Source of the DNA: Tetranychus cinnabarinus
Lineage: Eukaryota > Arthropoda > Arachnida > Trombidiformes > Tetranychidae
Direction: 5' to 3'
NCBI GenBank assembly: GCA_022266195.1
Contig: WHVY01000002.1
Location: 11,981,001-12,045,000, forward strand
DNA: 64,000 nucleotides
Position numbers and translations under genes: made by a program. Each line of letters opens with the position of its first letter. Position 1 is the first letter of the stretch. Shown here in pieces: positions 1-10,680 of this stretch. A model generated the notes under the pieces. That model saw only the letters and a program-made list of their open reading frames with translations, ran no database searches and had not been told where the DNA came from.

Positions 1-405
1 CCTACCTTCAATTTACTACTTAAGAGACCAACTTCTCTACATCTGTTTCCAGAAGAAAACTATCATCCAATTTCAATTTCAGAACGTAAAAATCCAACAA
101 TCTTTACAGATATGACTTCCATGGTACAATTTGTTTATGACTTTTACGTGAAAAAAGTAGAAGAAAGGAGATTAATTATGCAGGATGAACACGAAGAAGT
201 AGAAGAAACGCAAATGACTAGTGAAAATGAACACACGAACGAGGAAGAAACGCAAATGACCTGTGAGGATGAACACTTAAATGTGGAGGAACCGCAAGTA
301 ACTTGTGAAGATGAGAATCAAAACGTAGAAGAAGCGCAAGGAACTAGTGAAGATGAACCCAAAAAAGTAGAGGAGCAATCAACTTGCGAGGATGAACAAA
401 ATTAG
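1..405 (+). CDS. 3' end of an unrecognised gene: acidic protein with 14-residue tandem repeats (partial)
   Basis: The frame is open from the first base of the window to a TAG at 403-405, giving 134 residues, so this is probably the last exon (or part of it) of a gene starting outside. There is an in-frame ATG at 112, but the frame upstream of it is also open and looks protein-like (it begins PTFNLLLKRP), so I do not treat 112 as the start. Residues 1-61 are mixed, with a stretch VQFVYDFYVKKVEERR. From about residue 62 (base 184) to the end there are five tandem units of 13-14 residues with the pattern [D/N]E-x(3)-[V/E]EE-x-Q-x-T-[C/S]-E, and a partial sixth. The C-terminus is very acidic. No membrane segment or known domain is visible. 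AATAAA lies directly after the stop. I do not recognise the family, and the repeats could have expanded as a 42-bp coding minisatellite. Confidence 0.55.
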   Translation, partial: PTFNLLLKRPTSLHLFPEENYHPISISERKNPTIFTDMTSMVQFVYDFYVKKVEERRLIMQDEHEEVEETQMTSENEHTNEEETQMTCEDEHLNVEEPQVTCEDENQNVEEAQGTSEDEPKKVEEQSTCEDEQN

Positions 406-406
406 A

Positions 407-430
407 AATAAAATTGTACACTAAAATAAA
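407..430 (+). other. Polyadenylation signals (two AATAAA)
   Basis: AATAAA occurs at 407-412 and again at 425-430, starting 2 and 20 bases after the stop codon of the plus-strand acidic-repeat gene. Such a short 3' UTR is plausible and supports 1-405 being a real terminal exon. In AT-rich DNA the hexamer also occurs by chance. Confidence 0.4.
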
Positions 431-575
431 AACAACACACTTATTTACATCAACATAATTAATTCACAATGATTCTAAAAAAATACCACTTAGGATTCGT
501 CTTAAGTGATGAAAATTGAGCGAAGATCTATGATTAAATCTATCAATGATCTATCATTTTGTATAATATTATGTA

Positions 576-893
576 CTGGGTGAGTCAAAAGTCACGCAAA
601 AGTTAAAATCGCGATTGTGGGGCCGTCTTTTGGTTTTTTAGCATCAAATTTTTTCCACGTTGTTTTTAGGCGGGCGGATTTCGTTTTTCACTATAAAAAA
701 ATTTTGACCCGGAGATGGACTTTACACCCTTGAAAGTGGGCCAAAATTGCGATAATTTGCAGAAAATTTTTTTACCTTAAAAAATGAAATCCGCCACAAA
801 ATTATGCATATAGCTGAAAAAATTATGTTCCTATCTAGAGCTGTTCGCAAGTTATTGGGATTTAAAGTTTTGCGCGACTTTTGACTCACCTAG
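576..893. mobile_element. MITE-like element with TA target duplication
   Basis: The element is 318 bp with terminal inverted repeats of about 35 bp. The left end reads CTGGGTGAGTCAAAAGTC and the right end, reverse-complemented, CTAGGTGAGTCAAAAGTC, with about 30 of 35 positions matching by eye. TA flanks both sides (574-575 and 894-895), the signature of Tc1/mariner-type insertion. A second, inner inverted pair (GGCGGATTTC at 673-682, GAAATCCGCC at 786-795) gives a nested palindrome. There is no transposase frame, so it is non-autonomous. Family assignment beyond the TA duplication is inference. Confidence 0.8.
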
Positions 894-1087
894 TATTTAT
901 CCATACTTTATTTCATTATGCGATCGCAATAAATATTTAAAAAAAACAGTTAAAGATGAAAAAAGCGTTCTTTTTATTAAACTGGAATAAGAAATAAGAT
1001 TAATTGATACAGGTGAAGTTAACTTGATACAATCAAATTACACTTCCATTCAGTTGAAGTTTATTACAACATGGGTATTGTTTTAAC

Positions 1088-1560
1088 GTCCAGAGGAAAT
1101 ATCCTTATATTGAGGTTTTAATTACCCAGTAATGGTTACCAGTAACCCAATAAGTTTATTTTTATACCAAATACAGAGATAATGTCAAGGTTTGTTTAAA
1201 ATACTGAAAATTTTAACTCTTCAGACCAGTTCTAAGCAACGCAACAAAATCCCAAAATGGAATGTTACGAAAAAATTTTTCCATTTAATGTCATCAGAGT
1301 GTTTTTTGTTGCCATTGCTGAGAAACAAGTTGAGTTATTCTTGCCTTGGAAAGAAATGATACAAATCTTGAAATTCATTCCATCGATCCCTCAACTTTTC
1401 AAACTGAATTGTATTTCTTGAAACTGATCTGAAGAGTTGAAATTTTCAAAAGTATTTTAAGCAAACCTTGACATTATCTCTGTGATTGGGTATAAAAATA
1501 AATTTGCTAGCATTTCCTGAGTAATCAAAGCCTCTCAATGTAAGGATACTTCATCTGGAC
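1088..1560. mobile_element. Fold-back element with ~150-bp terminal inverted repeats
   Basis: The left arm (about 1088-1240) and right arm (about 1420-1560) are diverged reverse complements. Both ends read GTCCAG inward. Shared blocks include the segment around TTATTTTTATACC and the stretch AGAGATAATGTCAAGGTTTG, then TCAACTCTTCAGA-like sequence near the loop. The centre (about 1245-1415) is not clearly inverted. No clear target-site duplication and no coding frame are visible. It is most likely a non-autonomous DNA element; several mismatches and small gaps suggest it is old. Confidence 0.7.
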
Positions 1561-2019
1561 ACTCAGTAGTTTCCATCACAATCAAATGGATGACTTAATG
1601 AATATCGGCTCATTAAATGACTATTAAAATGTTAATTCCGTTGTTTTGTAGGTTTCCTTGATTCAAATGTCCAATCAATAAATAGATAGCATTGAGAAGT
1701 AAATTAAAAATAAACAAGCTTTATTAGCTTTCTTTGTTAGGTTTCGCTTGATGTTTGGACTTGATCAAGCTGACTATCAAATGGTAAGATTGAAGTAAAT
1801 AAATGCACCAAAGCAAAGCTGTTTTCATGAAACTTAACTAACCAAGTAGATGATGTTAGATGAGTTTAAAAGTGGTTAATAATTTGGTTAACTGTCAGAT
1901 GATGTAGAGTTAGCATTGATATTAAGAAAGGTAAATTGGTAATAAGAAAAGGTTTTCAAAGTCAATAATAAATTAAATGAAAAAATGAGGAACAAGAAAA
2001 ACACTTTTCAGCGCCCTTT

Positions 2020-2436
2020 TCAAATGGCATTAATAGAATCACATGATCGATGCTTTAAATCAGGCTTACGAAGGACTCGTTTCACAAAGCTAAGAGCTCG
2101 ACGGAATTTACCATGATTTGAATCATTGATTGGCATAAAGCCAAACCGAGTTCTGACATTATTTGAAATCCAGGATAAAATGTGATCCAAATTGTCTTCC
2201 AGTTCAATTGAAGCCTCGTGAAAGTCAACCTCAAACCGATTAGCCAGGGATTTGCCTTCACTTGGATCAACGGTTCGAGCTCGGACAAGGTCAGATTTGT
2301 TGCCAATCAGACAAACCTTTAAATCTGGATTCAATCTTTTATAATCAAAGATGGCCATAGTCAATAGTTGAGCTGCAATCTCAAAGCTACGACGATCAGT
2401 TATTGAATAGATGACAATCACTGAATCATAAAAAAT
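2020..2436 (-). CDS. RGK-family small GTPase A, C-terminal exon
   Basis: This encodes the C-terminal 138 residues of an RGK (Rad/Gem/Kir) GTPase. A minus-strand 3' splice site (pyrimidine-rich tract ending TTACAG) lies just above 2436, and the frame opens in phase 0 as IFYDSVIVIYSITDRRSF, the family's strand before the G4 region. The G4 motif NKSD (about residues 379-382 of the joined protein) is followed by LVRAR, very like Rad/Gem. G5 is EAS (about 407-409), where typical Ras-like proteins have ETSA. The end is basic and finishes KHRSCDSINAI, matching the RGK C-terminal signature (KSKSCHDLSVL in Gem and Rad) that lacks a CaaX prenylation box. It joins exon 26822-27820 across a 24.4-kb intron to give about 471 residues. 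The family inhibits voltage-gated calcium channels and modulates the cytoskeleton at the plasma membrane; that role is inferred from homology. The stop is TGA at 2022-2020. Confidence 0.88.
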   Translation of the reverse strand: MFYDSVIVIYSITDRRSFEIAAQLLTMAIFDYKRLNPDLKVCLIGNKSDLVRARTVDPSEGKSLANRFEVDFHEASIELEDNLDHILSWISNNVRTRFGFMPINDSNHGKFRRALSFVKRVLRKPDLKHRSCDSINAI

Positions 2437-3140
2437 CTGTAACCAAAAAAGAGAAGAGAATTAATTTCCAATTTTTTTAGAGTTGAATGTTTATTGGGAA
2501 AGATGTTCATTTGCTTATGCAGAGTAGACATTATCAATCATCTTTTATTATTTAGTAATAATGTTTCTCTGGTAATCAAGTCATGTTCATTGATTGTTGA
2601 AGAAGCCTTCACTCTTGAGTTTAATATAAATGCCAATTACGTGATTGTTGACCAATTTTGAGGTAAAATAGCAGCTCATGATTAGCCATCAATCATGGTT
2701 TCTTTTCTTCAATGGAAAAAAGATACACCAAAATTTCAATGCATTCATAGGAGTTACTGTTGTTGGTTCAATTGATGAAAATATAAATCGTTCATTTACT
2801 CTGAAAAATCAATTGATCAACCTGATTGATGAGCCTGACTGTCAAGTAAATCACATTGTTCAGTCTTGTCTCTTAAATAAATGATAATAATACTGTAAGT
2901 AATAGCAGTTTTTTTTTCATGATAATCATAATGACAATCAAAATGTATGGCAGTGAATCAAGTTGGGGTTGCAGGTTCAATGAATGATGAAAACAGTTTG
3001 ACAAGATAAGTTGTAAGGTAAAATCAATGTCCAGTTAACTCATAAAATTGTTCATCTAATTGTCAGCCTCAAAGCTTCTCAAAACTGTTGTAAACCATTA
3101 TTGATCAAAATTAATCTAACCAATAATTAAAGATTGTCAT

Positions 3141-3231
3141 AAGCCAAGAGCAAAACCAAGAAAACCAAGAAACCCAAGAAAACCAGAAAAACCAAGAAAA
3201 CCAAAAAACAAGAAAACCAGAAACCCAAGAC
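3141..3231. repeat. Low-complexity AACCAAGAAA-type tract
   Basis: About 90 bp consist of imperfect repeats of AACCAAGAAA and shorter variants (AACCAGAAA, AACCCAAGA), with only A, C and G on this strand apart from the flanks. It is a degenerate minisatellite in intron A. Confidence 0.8.
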
Positions 3232-6200
3232 AATGACAATTTCATTGCTAAACCAACTTGTAAAGCAAATGTAATAAATAATAATGAAAAAATATGATTT
3301 AGAGGATTGATTGTCTCAGTGATTAATTGTCATTTGGATAAAAAATTAGCAATAAAAATAGGTTTTTTTAGTTTGAATTGACATCGAATTAAAAAGCTGT
3401 TAATGTTGACAAATGTATTTTGCTTTTTTTAAAATAAATGTTTGCTAATTGTGAGTTTCATTGTAATACATTTACTGATGATATTTACTGATTAACCGAC
3501 TTTGATTAATGTTAACAAATGTTAAGGCAAACATTCATTATTTACCTTTTAACCATTGAAATGTTCAGTTATTCATCATGTTTTCATTTAACCAATTCAT
3601 TCATTTCAGACCATTATCAACCATCAGAATCTTCATGACCAGCATCCATTATTCAATCAAAAAGTGAAGCATAACAAAAAGTGTCTTATAATGAAAGCTT
3701 GCCTTTTGTTGCTCTCATTTTTGTATATCAACATCAATAATGGTTTTTCATGATAATCAATTCATTGGGTGTTGAAAAAAAGGAAAAGGTATCAATGTGA
3801 AGCAATCACCAAGATAAACACTGAATACATTTAAAGATGAATACAGAACATTTTCCAGAAAAGTTCATAGAAAAGGTGAGACTAAAAAGTACAGTTGAAA
3901 AGCAAGACATTAAAAGTAAACATTGCAATATTTACCTTTTTTTTGAAGAAAAATTCAACAAAATTGAGATTTTAAGCAAACAATTTCAAGAAAAAATGAA
4001 ATTCAAGATTCATGAGCAACATGAAAATGATTAGTGAGTGACAAGTAAAGTGATTGTTTATCAAACCGACTAAAGTGAAAACATTACCAATGTTTTGATA
4101 ATACTTGTAAAGAGCTTGTCATTTACATGTTAATTGATTCAATGATTAAGGTTTACCAATTCATTATTAATACATACCTCAAGAGAAATCGTTGACATTC
4201 AAATGTTGAGGTAACCAGAATTTTTGTAGTACTAATGATTGTATTTGATTCACTAAACATTGTCATCATTCAACATCGAAAGTCGATTGAAATTGAATTT
4301 ATGACTAAAAATGTTTACTTTATTAACCATTAAAAGTAGAGGTCTAATGATGTTAGCTCAACCTAACCGTGAACCTGAACCTGGACAAGGTTAGTTGAGC
4401 CTTTCCAGTCTTTACAATGTAACCAGTTGCGAGTGAAAAGGTTATTCAACTGCAACTGTCTATTAAACATTGACGTTGATTTATTAACAATTTAACGACA
4501 CTTGATGATGATGTCAAGTGAGCAATGAAATAAAAGTGTAAACTAGAAAAGTCATTTTAAAAATGATTAAGACTTAAGTGAATCCAATTTTGTTGATGGA
4601 AAAAGATGAAAACAAATTGAAAAATAAAGTCAACATTGAACAAGGAAACTGGAAAATACAGGGAAATAACAATGATAATGAAAATGATTAAGATGAAAGT
4701 TAATGATGATTTATATTGATTGATTGCCTGTGATAATTGTGACAAGGAATTAGATGGAAAATGTCTCCTCAAAATGCTAATATCAATCCAGGGAATGATA
4801 ACAGATTTGAGTAAATCTTTTGTGTAAATAAGTTTAAAAGTAAAGAGCACTTTAACTTGTAAAAATGTCTCACATTATTACATTATTACAGGCTAAAGAT
4901 TTACCATTTTTTTCTTCTTCTTTCCTCATTTTTCTGGTTAAATCCATCTAACAAGCTCACAAGGAATGAAAATCATGAAGGTCATGGCAAAAACATTATT
5001 CATCAGAACTTCTAAATCCATTCAAGTTAAATCTGTCAAACCTGAAGAAAAAAGTTGAAACCATGAAAAGCTAAACAAAAATCGCATTTAGAGCAACATC
5101 AAAATAAAGGATTTTCAAGATTAAACTTAGCGTTTAAATTTTTATCCAAACAAGAAGCGCAATTAAACCAATTGATTGACACTTGAAATTGATTAAACAT
5201 AATTGGTGGAAAAGGAAAGCTGAAAAATTTCATGAAAATAAAAATTATTTTCTCTTTTTGTTTCCTTCCCTCATTGATCCATTTTTAGCTGTGAATCGTT
5301 GAAATGTTGTCTTGGAAAAGGTAACATTTCCAATTGTTTATTTCCCATTGTAATTGAATAAAACCTGGCAACAATCAATAACCATTTGAAGTTCATTGAC
5401 TTGTTTCCTCCTTAACCCAGGTAAACATGTTCTTGTATTGATTGCAGTAAACTCATTAATTAATCAATTAAACATTAAATTGTTCATCAGTCGACTCGGT
5501 TAACTCACAGATTTAACACGATTACCAATGATTAGGTATGAAACAATCACCATGATAGCAATGAATCTCATTGTTCAGCTCGAATGGATAAATTATTATT
5601 TAGAATGAAAATAATTGAGTTTTCCCGAAAATCTTTGTAATGTTAATGAGAGGTTCAATTTTGATTAACATTTGATTGTAATTGCAGAATATGTAAATTG
5701 AGAAGATAAAAGTTAATCAACATTTTTGCTCCTTTAATTGAAATGTCGACAATTTACTGAGAATTTGCAAATTAAATTAAGATTTGAAAGCAAGGTCAAC
5801 GATTTTAATTGTAAATTTGAATGGTTAAATGAGTTTAAAGGTTGAAATCTTTTTATATGTTTATCCATTTAAATTGAACCCTTGCTTCACTCCCAGTTTT
5901 GCACTCCCAGCATTTACATTTATATTCACTTTCAAAGTCAACAGATTAATTTAAAATTCAAGTTTAACCTGTTCAACTTGAATTGATGAATGCACAAGGT
6001 TATACATGAATAAAAACAAGGAAATTATCATTTTCCTAGTTTTGTTTTTTACCTTTAATGTTTAAAATGATGTCAACAAGGTGAGAACCCAAATTATCAT
6101 AATAAGTGTTATAAAACATTATATAAACAGATAACCTTTTTTTGCCTCTTTCCTGGCAACAGCAATCCGTCAGGATAAACAATGTAAATTACAAGCTTGC

Positions 6201-9200
6201 ATTTGTTTACCTTTGACTGGAAGCAGGAACAAGAAAAAAGTATAATCTTAATTTAATATCATATTGGAAAGGTTATCATTCCCTGTTTTACTGAACCTCT
6301 TAAAATGTCGTTTATGTTTTGTATTAACAAATGTTATGAGTTTGGATGGAAGCAGAAAAAAGGGAAAACAAAAAAAAGTGGAAAACAAGGTTTGCTCAAG
6401 ACGATTGTTCTCATGATTAATTTCTCATTATTCATATTGAATGGTCATGACGATATCAGGTTTCAATGCTCATACCTTTTGGGAAGCAGCAATTCAAGTC
6501 GATGGACAAGTTTACTCAAATAATCAATGTCAGCCAAATTCATTCTTAATCTTTTAGGTCAACTTCGCAAAATTTCAACTTTGCTCATTGATTAGATTCT
6601 GAGTTTTGGTTATTATTGCCATTCAAATCATGTCAAGTCGATCGGACATTTAGTCGATATTGGAACACTTTCGTCCATCTAATCAAATTTCTTTTCGAAA
6701 ATTTTCTCCATCATTTCATTTATAAAACTCTTTAAAAGTTAATCATCAATAATCGAATGTAATAAAGTGAAATTTTCCGAAAGCTGACCTAAAGATCGAG
6801 AAATGAGAGCATTGAATGCAGTATTGAATAATATGTTTCAATATCGACTAGAAATTACGATTTATGGTTCGATTGAGTTTGAGTAGTTTCATTCAAATTG
6901 AATTGAGGATTTAAAGATTTAAAGACTTTAATTATTGAAGAAACGGATAAACGAAAAATTTTATTTTGAACAAAACTCGAATAACATTTTTGTTTACAAA
7001 TTTACGCTTTATTTTGTCAAAGTTGAACATTATTTATAAATTGAAGCTGGCATTTGCACTCGAAGAGTTGAAAGTAAACTTTTCATCTCACATTACAACT
7101 TATGTTGCCTTAAATCATTAACGTAGCTTAATGATGTTGAAAAGGGCAAATTTAATATGAAAAGACTAACTTTGGATATTCTGATCCCAATAAGATGCAA
7201 CATTATCATTGTTACGTGTCGTCAGTAAAACTTTAATTAACTCTTTCCTTTTTCTGGAGTAGTTTGCACCAGAGATAATAATGAAAGTGCAAAATTAATA
7301 ATAATGTTAATAATGAATTAATCGTGTGATTGATGATTGTGCATTAATCGCTATAATATAAGCAAAGAAGGTAATGAAAGTAATCGGGAAAAGGTGTTGG
7401 AGTTATTCAGCGTCACTTTAATAATGTGGATAATAATGAGGATAATAAGTAACTTTACAGTATTTATTACCATGAGACTGTTTGACAGGTCAAATGGTTT
7501 AAGGTAAAGATTATTAGAAAGTTGATTAAAATGGTAATAACATTTTGACAGTTGAACAACAATTTCAACCAAAGTAATTGCTTTAATCAAAGTTTATTGA
7601 ACTTTCATCAAAATTGATTGGAAAATAATGGAATTGTTAAAGTCAAGAATTTGGTCAAATTTTGTTGACCAACTCGGGTCAGAGTCTGAAATGTAAAGGA
7701 AAAGACGTTTGGAAATCTTCAGTTAAAGATTCTTCTTTTTTTTACTCATCAATGATTTATCCTGTTGCTCAGTTGATCAATTGTAAACAATGGCAAGATG
7801 TGAAACAGAAGATGCGAACAGAACTTTTCCGAATGAACAATGTTTATTTTATGGTTATTTCATGAGAGACTAATCAGTATATTGTGATAAACAATATTCA
7901 CATTAATCAAACTCTAAATGAAGTTGTCTCTTGTTTGTTGATCATTTTGACATGAGAATCATGTTAAACATGTTGGATTGAAACCAGGATTAGATTAAGT
8001 GTTGAAAAGTACGAAGCAAGTATTATATCGAGCAATAAAAGTTAATTTTGTTTATTCATCATCAATGACCATCAATAATCATGGGAATAACAATGAAGAT
8101 GCCATTTCATTGCAAGTTGTACATTATGCTTCAACTGATTGGTAAACTCGTCGAGAAGGACCAAAGCTCATCACAACTCATCGTCTATTTGGTCAACTGT
8201 TAACTTTATTGTTGCACCAATTTCGTGATAATAATGAGCCTTGAAGAAGATATTAAATTATATTATTTAGTCTCATCACTGGATAAATATGGTTTCATCC
8301 TTGTTCCCGTCTAAGACCAAACAATCTGGGTCAACTTAATTAATGACACCAAATGAGCCAAGAGTTATTGTTATGGTTTACTGTTCATTCAAAGTTTAAC
8401 CATTCAGCAAATTAATTCAACTCGAATCCATTTTTCATTCCCTTTTGTTCACTCGACAATTCCAAGTTGCTCATCTTTACCATGTTCTAGACGTTTTAAG
8501 CTCAATTTTTCAACTCATTTTCACTCTTTGACATCAAATTGCAATTACTTTCATTAAACTTTGGGCAAATTTTCCTCATTTATCGAAGTATAATAAGACA
8601 TTTAAGAAGGTTTGACAATGATCTTGGCTAAATTGGCTTTGTAGCTTTGTTTTAATCGAAAGCATTTTCGATGAATTGCTTATTGATTAATTAATGACAA
8701 TAATGTAAATACAATAGCTTTTAAGTAAATCTAAAAATGATTATTTGTTTACGATCAACTTGGATTCATAAGTTGAGTGTTGACAACATTTTAAGCTATT
8801 TCGATTGAAACTCTTATTTCCAATAGAACTTCAATTTTCAGCCAAATATTTTGTGTTTTTATTTATAATGCAATGGGATCAGCAATATTATTTATTATAT
8901 TAAACTATTTCTGTTCGCTAAGAGAATAATTGAAAGTAGAAAAGTGGAAACATTCTGATGCACTTTCTGTGCGATCCTGACCACGATCTTCATTCAGGTT
9001 CTAGCAATAAAATTATAAGTTGTTTATGGGTATTGTTTTACGATGCGATATATTGCATTGATTGTTTACTGTAAATTTAAGATTTAAATTGATGAGGAAA
9101 ACATGAAGCAAACTGAAATTCAAAGTAGTTTATTCAATAAAAATGGAGAATGCCTTTAAGAACTTATAACAAAAGCTTCCAAATGTATTAAAAACACCAA

Positions 9201-10653
9201 AATGAATTGATATTCTAAGTTTTGAGATAATAAAAGAGTTTGGAGTGAAACTGAATAGCTAAAATATTCACCTAAAAAGGTGAATTTAATTTAATGATTG
9301 GTAGATTTAGCTACACAATAAGCTCTTCTCTTTCAAGAATGACTCAAACCAGAACTGAGAAAAGTAATGAAGAATCTTTTGCAAAGTTCAGCAGACAAAC
9401 TAAGTAAAGTCAACGATAAGTAGCGAAATGACTTGTGCAGTCTAGTTAACACTTTGTTTTGACGCTCTTTTAGTTTGCTTTGTAACAATACAAAGACTGA
9501 AAAATGGACTCTTTTCTTTACTTTTTTCATGCAATTGTTCATCAAAAAAGATGACCATTAAATGAGGTTAATATAAAGGTTAAACTTTTCCTAATCTAAC
9601 CAACAATGAATCGTTTCTCACCATTTTTCATTGTTCAACCAGCTGGGAGTTGAAATACAAATAAAAGATTAACATTGAAACTGTTTCAACTTTTTTACTT
9701 GACTCAAACTTATTGTATTAACAAGTTAATCCGAGGCTTCAATTTTTCGTCCGACAGTTTCAAATAAGATTAATCCCAGTAAACCTTGAATTGGATTGAA
9801 TCAACGCAAGTTGCTTCACTTAATAGTAAAAAAAAGTATCGAATGAAGGTTTAAAAACGTAAATCTGAAGCTTCTATTAACCTGTTTAAATGCAATAAAT
9901 TAACAGGAATTATCTTTTGATTGGTTAATGATATTGGCAAGGAATCAATTGAATCAGATGAATTAGATGAAAGGATACAAAGAATACAAGAAAATGGTTT
10001 CAAAGGGAAACTCAATTTTGCCAGGTTTATTGTTTTCAAAGTTTCACTTTGCTCAGCACAAAAGCGATTCCATTGTTTTGACCAACCAATTGGCCAAACC
10101 TGTAACAATTGCAACCAATTATTGACCGTAAATGAAACATTACTATTTATCTCCTTCGTTGGCTTTATTCTCATCCCTAATAGACCATCAACGATGAATA
10201 CAACTTTCAACATTAGCAAAAGACTAACAATGAAAGCTTATCCACAGTTTTTCCCATCCAAGCCTCAAATATTTATCTTTAGCTTTTGATCATTTTGTTG
10301 CTTTGATCAATATTTTTGATTCCAATTTGTTTCGACTAAAGATTTGACTTTTATTCAACATTATTCTGGACACATTTCAGTGTAATTACTCAAAGAGGGA
10401 ACACTTTTTGCCAATTAATCATGTCACTTGATATAAGGAACCAACTTTTGATTTCAAGTTTTCCCTTTCATTCTTTGTTCAACCTTTAACCGAATTGAAA
10501 CATCTTACTCTGAATCCAATCTGAATAAGAAGATTAATTCGGGATAAAAGTGAATTCCCTGTTTACTCTTTTTTTGTTTCCTCTTTTTTGCTTCGCCTTC
10601 CTTCTCCTTTCAAAGTAAATCCATGTTAAAGACTGAATCATGAACTTTCAATC

Positions 10654-10680
10654 CATCATCATCATCATCATCATTATCAT
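10654..10680. repeat. (ATC)n microsatellite
   Basis: A run of about eight CAT/ATC trinucleotides, with one interruption near the right end (TCATTATCATT). It lies in intron A. Confidence 0.8.

Larger units (their letters stand above)
406..2019. other. Convergent intergenic region
   Basis: The stop codons of the plus-strand acidic-repeat gene and minus-strand RGK gene A face each other across this 1.6-kb gap. It contains two inverted-repeat elements (576-893 and 1088-1560). A TTTATT at 1720-1725 reads AATAAA on the minus strand and could be a poly(A) signal for RGK gene A about 300 bases past its stop. I see no coding region. Confidence 0.6.

Noticed and set aside
9851..10289. Two overlapping 122-codon frames on opposite strands in intron A
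   Set aside because: Both begin at TTG rather than ATG, neither shows a domain, and mutual antisense openness over the same bases is better explained by local lack of stops.
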